In this document: in pieces, positions 45,597-56,316 of the stretch | How positions within the stretch are numbered: the stretch's first letter is position 1 | How the letters are laid out: each line of letters begins with the position of its first letter | DNA from: Theocolax elegans | Taxonomy: Eukaryota > Arthropoda > Insecta > Hymenoptera > Cerocephalidae | Direction: 5' to 3' | NCBI GenBank assembly: GCA_026168455.1 | Contig: CM047427.1 | Span: 43,739,500-43,803,499 of the forward strand | DNA: 64,000 nt | Made by a program: the position numbers and the translations under genes | Notes under the pieces: model-generated | The model's database searches: none | Told to the model about the DNA's origin: nothing | What the model saw: only the letters and a program-made list of their open reading frames with translations

Positions 45597-45852
45597 TAAG
45601 ACTAATTTCTTCAATATAGATCATTTCTTTTATTCAGATCATCAATCATAATCACCACGATTGTCTGTATATGGACTACAGAAGTTAAGTGACGCAAAAG
45701 TTAGGAGAATGACTTTACGTAAAACTATTTCTTCGGTTTTTGAGTGGATTAATTTCAGAAGTTAACAAAATTTTATGCATCATCTAGTTTCAGATTCTCA
45801 TCAAGCATTATTTTCTCCGCATTTACTCTAGAAATTAATTTATGCGAAACTA
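45597..45852. other. Short AT-rich spacer between two MITEs
   Basis: No gene. Note that it is bounded by TAA on both sides, each adjoining a MITE terminus. Confidence 0.5.
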
Positions 45853-45855
45853 TAA

Positions 45856-46150
45856 CAAGGGGAGAACTTGACCTCCGGGAAACGGATCTTATCCTAACTT
45901 TGGTATATCTTTTTTGATATAAAAATATGAAGGAGGCCTAGTTATTACTTGCCAATGGACACTTTTAAAAAGTTATTCGACATCTATTAATAATTTTAAT
46001 GTAAATTACTTACATTTTGATCTCTTTATAACTCGGAAACGAATGGAGATAAGCACTCAAACCAAAAACCAAAGAAAGTTAACTTGAAGTAGATATAGTT
46101 TGAAACGAAAGAAATGTAAATTGCTTAATTTGGAGCAACTGAATAAGAAG
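45856..46150. mobile_element. Foldback MITE (subfamily B), half copy
   Basis: Starts CAAGGGGAGAACTTGACC after TAA (45853-45855) and continues GGGAAACGGATCTTATCC. It matches 7541-7793 in inverse orientation and is related to the subfamily A ends. The second arm is missing. Confidence 0.75.
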
Positions 46151-46551
46151 TACATAGTACGAATCTGGATATAATTATCAAGATAATTATAATTGTTCGC
46201 AATAGTCCATTTTATTCCTCCATCGGACATATTTTATTATTTTTTTGTTCGTCTGATGTAAAATGGAAAGTCTTTAATTTTCTATACTTCGATTATTTTC
46301 GATAATAAGGGATATTTTTATTCTGTATTCGTAAGAATAATCAAACTACTTAATATAGTGCAGTTTGAAATGACTACAATAATAGTGTTTTTAAATTTTG
46401 TAGTACTTCAAATTTATAAAATAATTTTATGATAATCGAATCAACTAAATTTATTTATTTTATATGAAGGTTTTTATTGCAATTGCTACTATAGCACTAA
46501 TAATATTAAGTATTGAATAAAAATGTATTACATTCCACTTTCGTGTGATAG
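46151..46551. other. AT-rich, no gene
   Basis: Nothing recognised on either strand. Confidence 0.6.
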
Positions 46552-46770
46552 GACTTCTGGATCGCAATAAGATACCGTATGATCTAAAAATTGGCAGATA
46601 TCCCACTCATTCGTCTCCAGGTTTCTCCGAACTTTTTCAATATTGAAATCACGAGACTTCTGTTTTCTACTTTTTTATTTCATTTTGTCTTCCTCTTCAT
46701 CGCTGGTATTAAATTCTAAAATTTGATGATGAGTCACCCAAGCCATGTATATTATTTCCATTAAATCAAC
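46552..46770 (-). pseudogene. Unidentified coding remnant with one stop
   Basis: A single minus-strand frame from MEIIYMAWVTHHQILEF through an acidic EEEDKMK, one in-frame TAA, a basic KSRKQKSRDF, then VRRNLETNEWDICQFL and YCDPEVLS to a stop. Composition looks protein-coding and the reading frame is kept on both sides of the stop. I do not recognise the family. It could be a transposase N- or C-terminus, or relate to the MULE exon at 47499-47632 on the same strand. That link is speculative. Confidence 0.35.
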
Positions 46771-47498
46771 TAATATAAGGTATACAATTTTTAATAAAAT
46801 AAATTATAATTTATTTCATTATAGGGTGGCGTAAAAAGATATTTTTATGAGATACTTAGAAAGTATACATTTAAATAAAGTATTATTATAATATTTCATG
46901 TTTTTTTTATTTATTAGTCGATCTTTCTATTTAGTTTTTAAAACAAAGCAAGCCCAATTTATTGATCGGCCCTTATGAGAAAGTAAAACTATTTTCAGAG
47001 TAGAAACTGGCTATTTATTTCAAATGACTATTTACTAGTTAGATAATAGATATTTTTATTTTCATACCATAAAAAATGTTGGACTTTTTACTAAGCTTCG
47101 GTACAAGTGTAACGTTCTTCAAGCGATAAAATGGCGATAAAGGTAGATCCCTGCAATTTGGGTCCGACATACTCTTAATAATAATTTCATCTTACAAGAA
47201 ATTATACTAGTTACAATTCTTTTAATTTTTGTTATTTAAGCAGCATACAAGGTTTGATAAGTATATATAAATAAATAGCAGTCAATTATTAAAAATGTTT
47301 CAATAAACAACCCAAACTAAACATATTTTATTTTTAATTGAAAACATTTTAAGTAGTTAATCTTTTAAGTTTATAGTATTATTGTAAATGAACGAATGCA
47401 GTAGTGCAAATAACTTTACTTAATCTATGTTTATATTTATTATTGTTTTACCTGTTCGATAAATATGAAACAAGTAAAGTAGATATTGCAAAATATAC
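46771..47498. other. AT-rich, no gene recognised
   Basis: No further exon of the MULE-like gene is visible here. Confidence 0.5.
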
Positions 47499-47632
47499 CT
47501 GAGCAAAATAAAAGTAACATCCAACTATCCTAGTTTCTGGAAATATTCCAGGTATGGCTGCTCGCATACTTTTTTCAAAATCACACGAAATTGTTTTAGG
47601 TTTTAGATTCACGAGTGATATGAGGAGGTTAT
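47499..47632 (-). pseudogene. MULE (Mutator-like) transposase exon
   Basis: A short minus-strand exon between a TTTTTAAG acceptor and a CTCAG|GTATAT donor. The translation includes SCDFEKSMRAAIPGIFPETR and GCYFYFAQ, the conserved MULE-transposase segment with its central Asp and the FP...GCxFHxxQ block, where the usual His is Tyr. Insect FLYWCH-MULE proteins have the same spacing. Neighbouring exons (FLYWCH finger, first catalytic Asp) were not found, so this is an isolated relic or part of a long-intron gene extending outside recognition. Confidence 0.65.
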
Positions 47633-48229
47633 CTTAAAAATAATATTTGTTAAGTATACTTAATTGACTAATAAAAATATTATAAGGTGACAGATGTGCC
47701 TATAATTTTTGAAGGTTTTCGTTATCTGGTTAATAGTATAAAAAATCTCTAGTTTAAATGAATTTCATTAAATAGCTTGTTTGTGGAAAAAATGATCGAG
47801 AAATGTATATAGGTTTTACCTAGTAATGGAACGCTATTTTTCCATTTTATAGGTATCTTGTTTCATTAAAAAAATTCAAAATAGATGTCTAAGAATAATG
47901 TCTTTTTTCTGGCTACGAAATAGACATTCACATGCTGTTTACGACAAATTTTGACAATTATTAGTTTACCTTTGGAATTAGTGTTTTATATGCAAAAAAT
48001 AGCGAAAAAGTTAATGTGTTATGATGAAACCTACAGAAACTCAAACGATTTATCGAATTTACTGCACATGAAGCCTGGCTTACTCTTTACATTTTGAGGT
48101 TGTGGTCATTTTATTTAATAGGTATAAAATTGGAGAAATAGCGTTTCATGGATAGGCGGATAATACAACATTTTTCACCCATTTTGCCATTTCCATTTCC
48201 ACAAAAGCCACTGTAATTGTAAAAAAAAT
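47633..48229. other. AT-rich, no gene recognised
   Basis: No domain or repeat identified on either strand before the Gypsy gag relic. Confidence 0.5.
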
Positions 48230-50745
48230 AGGCTCGAGAGGATAAAATGTCGGCAAAATTGTACGGTCCTGGAATATTAAATTCATGGGCGAAAAAGGCA
48301 GGTATATTGAAGAGTTCCTGCAACGAGTCAGCGAATGTCGCACTTTGGCACATATGCCTGATGAGGATTTACTTAACGGAATGACAGAACTGCTAACTGG
48401 ACCTGTCTTTAATTGATGCCGACAAATGAGATCGAGATGGCACAACTGGTCAGATTTTTACGAGTCCGCACGACGGTGCTATGGTGACGACGTGCAATAC
48501 CAGCAGCAACAATCTCGCACGCAAGGACGGGAGGAACCCGTCTGGGACTATATTTTCCGTTTAATGACCACTCTAAATCGCCTCACTAATCGCTGTAGCG
48601 AATTAGATTACCTCGACTTGCTGTATAGAAATCTATTGCTTAGCATTCGTAAACTAGTCCGACGAACGCGGTTCACAACATTGGATCAACTCATTAAGTT
48701 AGTTCGAGAAGCGGAAAGGTTGCTGGAAGAGGAACAAACTTTTAAGGCTCCTCCACCACCCGAAAAGTGCATGTGTCCGCCAGAAGCCGCGTACGCAGCT
48801 CCGAAACTCCACAAACCGCAAACCGGCATTAGCTGCCGTAGCCACTTCAGAACCCAATGTCGAAGAGCTGGTACTGAAGACCATCATGGAAGACTTAAGA
48901 GCGGAAAAGAGCTAAGGTTTGTGACAGCAGGAGGCCAGACACCGTACGAACTTTCTAGTCTGATAGACTGCGCCAAATACACAGCCGAATCCAACGTCAG
49001 CGCCGCCGCCTCGCTTTCAAAACAGTGGGCCTTTTAATCGAAAGGTCTCCCCGAAGCGATGATCCGTTTCTCTTGTTGCAAAAACGAAATACGCAAGAGC
49101 AAAAACGGCGATAACGGAGCCTATGTCCTTCTCGTCACCGACGCCGGTCAGCGACAAAAATAAAAACCGTGAACCTGGTCCGAGGCAAGACGTTTTCTGT
49201 TGGGATTGTAGCTGGCCCGGGCACCTGAGGACCACCTGCCCCGAGTGCTCGGAAAAAGGCAGGAGGGGCGAGTAAGACGGGTCCCGACCGCCCCGAGTGA
49301 CCTTCTAGGGACCAAACCTCACACCGACGAGACGTTGTCAGAAGATACCGAGATAAAAATCTCCTCAACGGACTTAAAGAACCATAGGGAATTTCCTCGA
49401 TGGTGGTTCCAAGTTGAAGTCGCACCGTTTCAATTCTAGGATAAGCCGAATTGCTCGTGATTGCAAGTTAACGATCGAGGGAGCAAAATAAGATATTCCA
49501 TTGGAACTTGCGTCCCTCGCAACCGACGGCAGATTTAGTACATGCTTGACGTCCGTCGGTCTCGCGAACATTGATGAGACCCAACAGCAAACATTACAAG
49601 CATTGCTTGACCGTGTCCTACCAGCGAGCCGCGCACCATTAGGTTGCACGACATAGACAGAGAACGACATCGAGTTAACCACCACGCGACATATTGAACA
49701 ATGGTATTATCCGGTGTCGAAGAAAATTGAGGATGAAATGCATGCCCAAGTACAACAGATGCTCAACGCGGGCGTAATCCGCAAGTCCACTAGCCTCTTG
49801 TCCAGCCTTGTCGTAATGGTCCGTTAGTCGAAAACATGTGCGTATCCGCTACTCTATATAGAGGCGGTGATTTTCAAACTGCAGAGAGCTCGATACATAA
49901 CGACCTTGGACCTTAGCCAGGCCTACCATCAAATCCCGCTGTCCACTAGGTCTCAACCGTTAACAGCTTTCACCATATCTGGGCTAGGACTCTTTGAATT
50001 CGTACGAATACCGTATAGTTTCGCTGGTAGACTAGCTACATTTCAAGAACTCTCGGACCGCCTCATCGGGCACGAGTTAGAACCATACGCTTTTTCATAT
50101 TTAGATGATATTATCATCGCAACCGAAACGTTCGATGAACACTTAAAGTGGTTGGAGCGCGTACTGCCACGTATTAGGAGAGCCGGCTTAACCAAAAATC
50201 AATAGAAAAGCGAGTTTTGTCGACAGGAGGTAAAGTTTCCCTAAGACTTTGCTACGTTGACCGAGTCTTTAACCCGGCTTACTAAGAGCGGAATCGCTTA
50301 CGAGTGCGGTACAGAGCAACAGCGAGTTTTCAACCAGGTTAAGGCACTGGTGGCGTCTGCACCTGTCCTTCAGTGACTCTTCTTTGATCGACAATTCGCG
50401 TTTCAAACTGATGCGAGTGACACTGGGCTAGGAGAAGTCCTCACCCAAGAAATTCATGGAGAAGAGCGAATGCTTTGCTTCGCGAGTCGCACAATGACGT
50501 CGGCCGAATGAAATTACTCTGTTACCGAGCGAGAGTGCCTAGCTATTATCTGGGCTATTCGAAAATTTCGACCGTATGTAGAAGGGTACTATTTCAAGGT
50601 CGTCACGGGCCACAGCTGCCTTAAATGGTTATGCAATTAGCGAAACCCTACGGGTCGTCTCGCTCGGTGTATACGGTGTAGTACGGTCAAGATGCTGACG
50701 GTCACGTGCTGGCGCACGTCAGCCAAATTACACCGTATGTAGCAA
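48230..50745 (+). pseudogene. Ty3/Gypsy gag-pol relic
   Basis: Plus-strand gag from about 48270 (IEEFLQRVSECRTLAH, EDLLNGMTELLTGPVF, stop, then WHNWSDFYESARRCYG and QGREEPVWDYIFRLM) with the frame 48426-49037. A nucleocapsid-like knuckle is near 49195-49250 (CWDCSWPGHLRTTC). RT (49867-50205): ITTLDLSQAYHQIPLS, ISGLGLFEFVRIPY and an intact polymerase box YLDDIIIATE. RNase H (50395-50640): [33 protein letters not shown]. Stops and frameshifts separate these blocks, and protease and integrase are not recognisable. It is related to the relic at 19200-19842. GC content is higher than the surrounding DNA. Confidence 0.87.
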
Positions 50746-51236
50746 GTCCGATTCCGCGGATTTGGATACGGACTCCGGGCATGCTAACGACACAACCGAC
50801 CAACCCGTCCAGATTCCGCAGGATCACTTGCGTAAATGCGGTCGGCCGAGACTGGCCCTAGTTGCGGTAACCTGCAGTAACCTAATCCGCCGGTTTCGAC
50901 CAACGAAGTGCCTTGAGCGGAGGCAACAAACGTGGCCGCAGCGACCACACGACCCCGCGGACATCCCAAAGGATCCCGTGACGTGACCTCCATTCCGCGC
51001 AATATTTCACCCCATCGACTGAGATACCATTACCGACTGTAGTACCCTTTTCCCTTTCTTTCCTTTGTAAACCTATTATTTTTATATTTGTTCTAATGTT
51101 CATATAAAGACTCGGTGATGAGAATTAACGTATATTCTATTTTTACCATTATCCTATCTATTACTTTTATTTCCCTACTTTTCTTTTCTTAAATTTATAG
51201 ATGCCTTTTCTTACACATTTATATTTAATCATTTAA
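50746..51236. other. Tail of the Gypsy relic and AT-rich sequence, no gene
   Basis: To about 51000 the sequence is GC-rich with broken frames, probably decayed pol. Beyond that it is AT-rich with no coding signal. Confidence 0.4.
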
Positions 51237-52240
51237 ATTTTTATTTTCATATAAAATTTTATGTGTCCGAATACGTTGATTCTGCGTGTACATCGGGAAG
51301 AGACTCATTGCAGTAATATCATTTTTCCCAGGTCAGTCGTTCTTATGCTCGCGGTGAGCATTTGCGAACCGTATATTAATCATCAGTTCACCATTGTTTG
51401 ACAAAAGTCTGAACGACGACGCAAAATACTATAAATCTATATACGGATCGCCACAACTTCGACTATGGAAATTGAATCTTTATACTTTTTCTACAATCTA
51501 GAGGTTTCCCAAGTTCGTAGTGCGCATTTGAGAATTGCTGAAGTTTTGAAGTTTTTTTGGGTTAATCACAGAGTTGAAGGAGCCAATTATGTGCTTTCCG
51601 ATTCCTTCTAAAACGTTTCCCCCGGAACATCTTTCTGAGTCTCCTTGAAAATAACTTCAGCTCGGTCTAGTCAGAGTATGATGTCTAGTGTTTTTAACAC
51701 CCTGACCTGGGATACAGGCAATATGGAATCACGTAGGTAGCTATCGCCCATTTCTTGCCTTCTTGAATTGGACTCCTCCAAATGGTGCAGCATTGTAGCC
51801 GGCTACTCTTTGGATTTGGGAGTTAGACTACCGCCTATAGCAATTTTTGGAGAAGCCCAATCCACCCGCCATGACCTTAAAACATTTGGACATCAAGTTT
51901 ACTTTAGAGAGTAGTCATTCCATAGACGAAGCTAGACCAGGAGGATAGTTCCCAATACCTCCGTAAAGAGGCTCTGAACCTGCTGAGATCCTCTTGAGTG
52001 ATGACACCTCAGGATAGTTCTCAAGGGTCAGTATCACCGTGAGGATCTTATTTCTTTCATCTACCGTAAGAGTACGCTTGGGCTCTGAATATAAGAACTC
52101 GAGTATATCTCTTGTGCTGAGTGAACCACAGTTTTTTTTACTATCTAGTAATACTCCAAGTGCCTATTTGTTGGACTCTTTCCTGCTCTTTATTATCGCT
52201 GAGGTATGCACTCCCCCTTGTAGGACTACCTCAAGCAGCC
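51237..52240 (-). pseudogene. Unidentified decayed coding region, possibly endogenous viral
   Basis: One minus-strand frame can be followed from about 52240 to 51400, interrupted by roughly ten scattered stops, most within otherwise protein-like text. Recognisable stretches include VLQGGVHTSAIIKSRKES, TRDILEFLYSEPKRTLTVDE, PLYGGIGNYPPGLASSME and IGKHIIGSFNSVINPKKL. No zinc knuckle, RT, transposase triad or helicase motif is present, so it does not look like one of the transposon types here. A nucleoprotein-like endogenous element of a negative-strand RNA virus is one candidate, since such insertions are common in insect genomes, but I do not recognise a specific family. Mutational decay without introns or a terminal structure suggests an old single insertion. 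Confidence 0.3.
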
Positions 52241-52600
52241 GTTTTTGCTAGCCTCGCTAGATGCTGCTTTCATTATGCATAATTTCTACCGATAGGCTCC
52301 ACATCTCTTGTTTTATAGATGCAAGCCAAAAAATGGAAGGTTGATAGAATTGCTGATTTTGGCGGCACCTACACCCCTTGATAATGAAGTACCAGATATT
52401 CTGTACGTAATAAAAAGTAATAAAATCTTTTTATAAATAATTATTACGTCGACACAAAAATTTCAGGTCTGGTCACTGCCCAAAATATCGAGGAAATACA
52501 TTTTTAAAATTTAGTTTTAACATGTACTTTTTCATAAATTGAAAATTTTTACCGGAACTGAAATCAATGAATCAGTTAAAGTTGCGCTGTACGAATTACA
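52241..52600. other. No gene recognised
   Basis: Sequence between the unidentified relic and the LINE ORF1 relic. Nothing supportable. Confidence 0.5.
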
Positions 52601-52639
52601 AAGAATAAAATTTTTCCATAAATCGACGATCACAAACGC

Positions 52640-53240
52640 TAATGTGCGTACGGTTGAGGCTACTCCTCAACAAAAGCCGTATCGAAAATAAGAAAATCAG
52701 ACTCCTACACCCGAACAACCGACGACCGGATGCTGCGCCACATGGGCCATCTGCCGCTCGCCAAAGCCGGCGACCGGATCGACTGAACCCTAAACATGGA
52801 AGAAGCACGATTTTGATCAAATCGGCGGAGGGGCAGACGTATGCGCATGTTTTACAGACCACACGTCTGAAGGTGGATCCCGCGAAGACAAAGACTGACT
52901 TATGACAGATCGGCAAAAGGTAGGAATGCGTAGTTCTTCTGCGGACCTTAGGGGAGAAAGTGTCCAGGTAAAGGATTTGACAGCTTCTTAACCTTGACTG
53001 CATTACGAGTGAGATCAACGTGAAAGATGCGATTGACCGCAAACTTGGGATCGTCGCAGAACGCAGGGTTCACGTCTTCTGGTCTAACTCTCGACGCCTG
53101 GCCCTTGCGGTATGCGAGATCGACGCGAGAGAAGCTACTCAAGAAGTTAAAAATCGATTGAGCTAACTGTTTTGTAACGTAGGCTTTGCGTTCCAAGGCG
53201 TCATAAATAGCTCGGGTACGGGCATTTTAAAAAAAGCTGT
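52640..53240 (+). pseudogene. R1-clade LINE ORF1 (gag-like) relic
   Basis: Broken plus-strand frames show the ORF1 pattern of R1-type non-LTR elements: ILIKSAEGQTYAHVLQTTRL, KVDPAKTKTDL, a NLDCITSEINVKDAIDRKLG segment (equivalent to the IRDLDxxTTxEEV block) and RLALAVCEIDAREATQEV. The CCHC knuckles expected downstream are not seen, because the relic ends near 53240. ORF1 proteins bind element RNA. No ORF2 adjoins it. The R1-clade ORF2 end at 58700-59520 is too far away to be the same copy with any confidence. Confidence 0.6.
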
Positions 53241-53365
53241 ACGGGACCAGACATACGTCGGTGCTGCTGCCGATACGGTCGAGAACGGCACGGTGCACAA
53301 GCGTGGAGAAACACGCCTATTTGTTTCCTCTGCCTTAAGGGCAGTCCGTACTCATAGCTTCACAA

Positions 53366-53760
53366 ATCCACCACCCGAATTTTGCGAGCAAAAGTGGCGC
53401 TGCCGTCAGATAAGCTGAGTTCATATTCGACAATAATTATGAACATTTATAGGAAATAGAGTTTCTACCACACAAAATCAGAGTTGAGCGCCATAGCTAT
53501 TGATGTAATGATTAATTACATATTGCTTAGCTGATCGAAAAGCCAGTATTTTCGACGAATAGTAAGAAGTACGAATCAATTCTGAGAACACATACCGAAG
53601 TCACTTCGTACTTCTCACTTCTCAATAGCTATGGCGCTTAACTTTGATTTTGTGTAGTAAAAACTCTACTTTTCTTTAATTGTTCAAAATTGCTGTCGAA
53701 TATGAACTCAGTCTATCTGACGGCAGCGCCACTTCTGTTTGCAAATTTTCGGGTGGTGAT
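53366..53760. mobile_element. Foldback MITE, about 395 bp
   Basis: Inverted ends ATCCACCACCCGAA and TTCGGGTGGTGAT. The arms include GTGGCGCTGCCGTCAGATA and its inverse, and CACACAAAATCA.AGTTGAGCG with its inverse near 53640. The centre is near 53570. No coding sequence. Confidence 0.8.
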
Positions 53761-55384
53761 ATATTCAACTATACTCTACGGACTCCCCTTAAAAAGGATA
53801 ATAAGTGCCTTCCATACGTTACTGGTTAAGGCCAGTAATTGTTCTCTAATGCAATATGAATCGGAGTAGCATGGCGCACCTATTACGCACGACCTGGCTT
53901 ACTAACAGCTCGAGCACAGCGGTATTATGAGTACGTGGGTAGAGTATGACACGGATCTTCGCGCGCGAATCAAATGAGGACTACGTTTGGGCAACGGTCG
54001 GCGCTGTCACTTTATACCTTCTTTATGTACTGTTTTCACAAATGAATGATAAAATCTTAAAAATGCTATAATTATATAAAATTTAATTAATCTAAAAATT
54101 GCTACTCGGTATTGATAAGTATTGTAATGGGGCGATCTTAGCTGGTGCTCCTCTGCGAGCACCGCTATCGAGCTGACTTACCTGCGCAGCCTACGTGTCA
54201 TGCTGCCGTGTCCCTCGATGCCGCGATATCGCGCACGGACGTTAGCCGTGGTGCAAACACGATATCCCGGTGATGCGCCACTAACAACAATAGCGATTGT
54301 CCACCGCGAGGAGAATCGCCGGAACCGAGTCACACTCGGGACAGGGGGGAAGGAAATATGTTTTCCGGATACTCGTGCCTATTAAAGTGCACGAGGCTCG
54401 GCCGCTCAGAATGCACGTCAACTAGGAGGCGGGATAGGAATACGGGGTTTCGTGAATAACTACGCGAGAGTTTACTAGTTATTAAATTATAGCGTATATT
54501 TCAAGTGAGAATAAATATTTATCTTATTTATAAACTAATACAAGAAAAGATAATACGGTCGACCTCTGGGTCGTACGCAATAGCGCGGCGAGTTCGCGAT
54601 TCACGGGACATATGCGTTGATCGGCAGCCCGTGTTGCCTAACCGATTTACCGCGTGCGCGAGGAGGCCGAGTAGTCGATCGCGCCTTATAAGTTTGATGC
54701 TCGCACTGTGCTGAGCTTATTACGAAGAAGCTAAGCACCACGAAAATCAACAAAACTTACTTTGTGCAAGGGTGCACCAGCGAGTTGATCAATTCCTCGC
54801 TCTCTCTCTCTTTCTTTCCTTCTTTCGCTCGCTCGTCGACGGTGGCAGGACTTCCTCGAGCGTCGGGGAAGAGGCACGGCGTCGCTGTATCGTCCCGAGG
54901 ATAATACCCTCGCCTCGGGAAGTGGGTCAACACACGTGCACACACCAATCTCGCACCAGATATCTCAGTCTTTCTTTCTCTCACTCACTCTCGCCTGTCC
55001 CGGGCTCGAGTACCTATCCGGGTTCCGGCCTAAAATGGACTGTCCGAGACTCGGAATCTCGCGGCCCTTCGCGAGGTTGCGCGATCGCGCGTAATCACGA
55101 GGTTACGCGGTTTTCGAGTCTACGGGCTATCGTGCGTTTCGAAACACGCGCTCGTTATAGTATTCGTAAAATATATTTGTTCCAATACTTTTATGTATAG
55201 CATTACTTGGTATATATATACCATATACAATGTAGTTATGCAAGTCTTTTTTTGTGAGCTTTACACTTAAATAATGAAGAATATTCGAAAAAAAGTGGTT
55301 GGCGATTACTCACTCAACCCTGCAATAAATTAATGCTATAAATAATTGATGGAATTGCAAAATTATTAATAATAACAGTGTAAG
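53761..55384. other. GC-rich non-coding stretch, possible LTR
   Basis: Overlapping ORFs on several frames are Arg/Ser-rich, without domains. A polyadenylation-like AATAAATATTTATC lies near 54511 after a GC-rich block (54120-54440), which is LTR-like. No second copy exists in the window to test this. The CT-rich tract at 54795-54835 is low complexity. Confidence 0.35.
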
Positions 55385-55716
55385 CGTGAGTTTATATAAG
55401 AATAAGATTTTGTTTTTATTCTACGATAAGCACTTTTTCTTCAAAACTGTTCTTGTTGTTCACTCTTTGTCTGAACAAATACTCTCAATACAACTCTCTT
55501 TGGCTACAGCTTCAATACTTGGTCCTACTTTTTTTTCATATGTCCTTAAACGTGAGTTTATATAAGAATAAGATTTTGTTTTTATTCTACGATAAGCACT
55601 TTTTCTTCAAAACTGTTCTTGATTTTCACTCTTTGTCTGAACAAATACTCTCAATACAACTCTCTTTGGCTACAGCTTCAATACTTGGTCCTACTTTTTT
55701 TTCATATGTCCTTAAA
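55385..55716 (+). repeat. Tandem duplication, two units of 166 bp
   Basis: Units start CGTGAGTTTATATAAGAATA at 55385 and 55551 and are nearly identical (one visible difference: CTTGTTGTTCACT versus CTTGATTTTCACT). Recent duplication or an assembly artefact. The repeat is in the presumed intron upstream of the host exon. Confidence 0.93.
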
Positions 55717-56146
55717 ACAGTACTCGATACTACTGGTATGTCAATGTAATTAGCAGAGTATTTGCATGACTTACTGTAATGCCTCTATTAATAATACCTT
55801 TAATAATTATGTAATTATGATATATCTACTCGTTAACGTATTAGTTAAGTAAGTGCAGTAAATACACTTACCAAGAAGAAGTCTTTAGTTTATTTTAGAG
55901 CTGTCATCACTCTTATTTACCAGATTTATATGTACATATTGGTTGTTATTATTAAATTATAATAAAACTTTATTATTTGTCTCTTCTACTTATTTTATCA
56001 AATTTCACTCTCATTTAACTAATTTTTCTTTTACTTTTTAATATTAATTTTCGATTGGTAATTCATATCATTACATATAGTATTCAAATTTAGTATTGTC
56101 AATTAACCGCGATTTTAATAACTTATTTTTAATTTTGTTAATACAG

Positions 56147-56316
56147 GTGCAGGATGGAGAGATGCTGATAATATACCATTAATGGTTGCAAATACGCTAA
56201 TGGGCTCATGGGACCGCAGCCAAGGTGGTGGTACAAATAACGCTACCACTTTAGCTCGTATAGCAGGATCTGGTGAATTATGTCATAGTTTTCAAAGCTT
56301 CAATACATGTTACAAG
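56147..56316 (+). CDS. PMPCB: Mitochondrial-processing peptidase subunit beta, one internal exon
   Basis: Host gene exon of 170 bp between an AATACAG acceptor and an AAG|GTACTT donor. The translation includes [40 protein letters not shown] and [14 protein letters not shown], the strongly conserved middle of MPP-beta, an M16 metallopeptidase family member that with the alpha subunit removes targeting peptides from imported proteins in the mitochondrial matrix. The exon starts in phase, needing one base from the previous exon, and ends on a codon boundary. The catalytic HxxEH site is encoded upstream, outside what I can find. No adjacent exon is recognisable within the window on either side, so introns must be long, or this exon is a displaced copy. 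The frame has no lesions. Confidence 0.9.

Noticed and set aside
54731..55200. Overlapping ORFs on both strands
   Set aside because: CT-rich low-complexity DNA gives long open frames. Ser/Arg-rich translations lack any recognisable motif.
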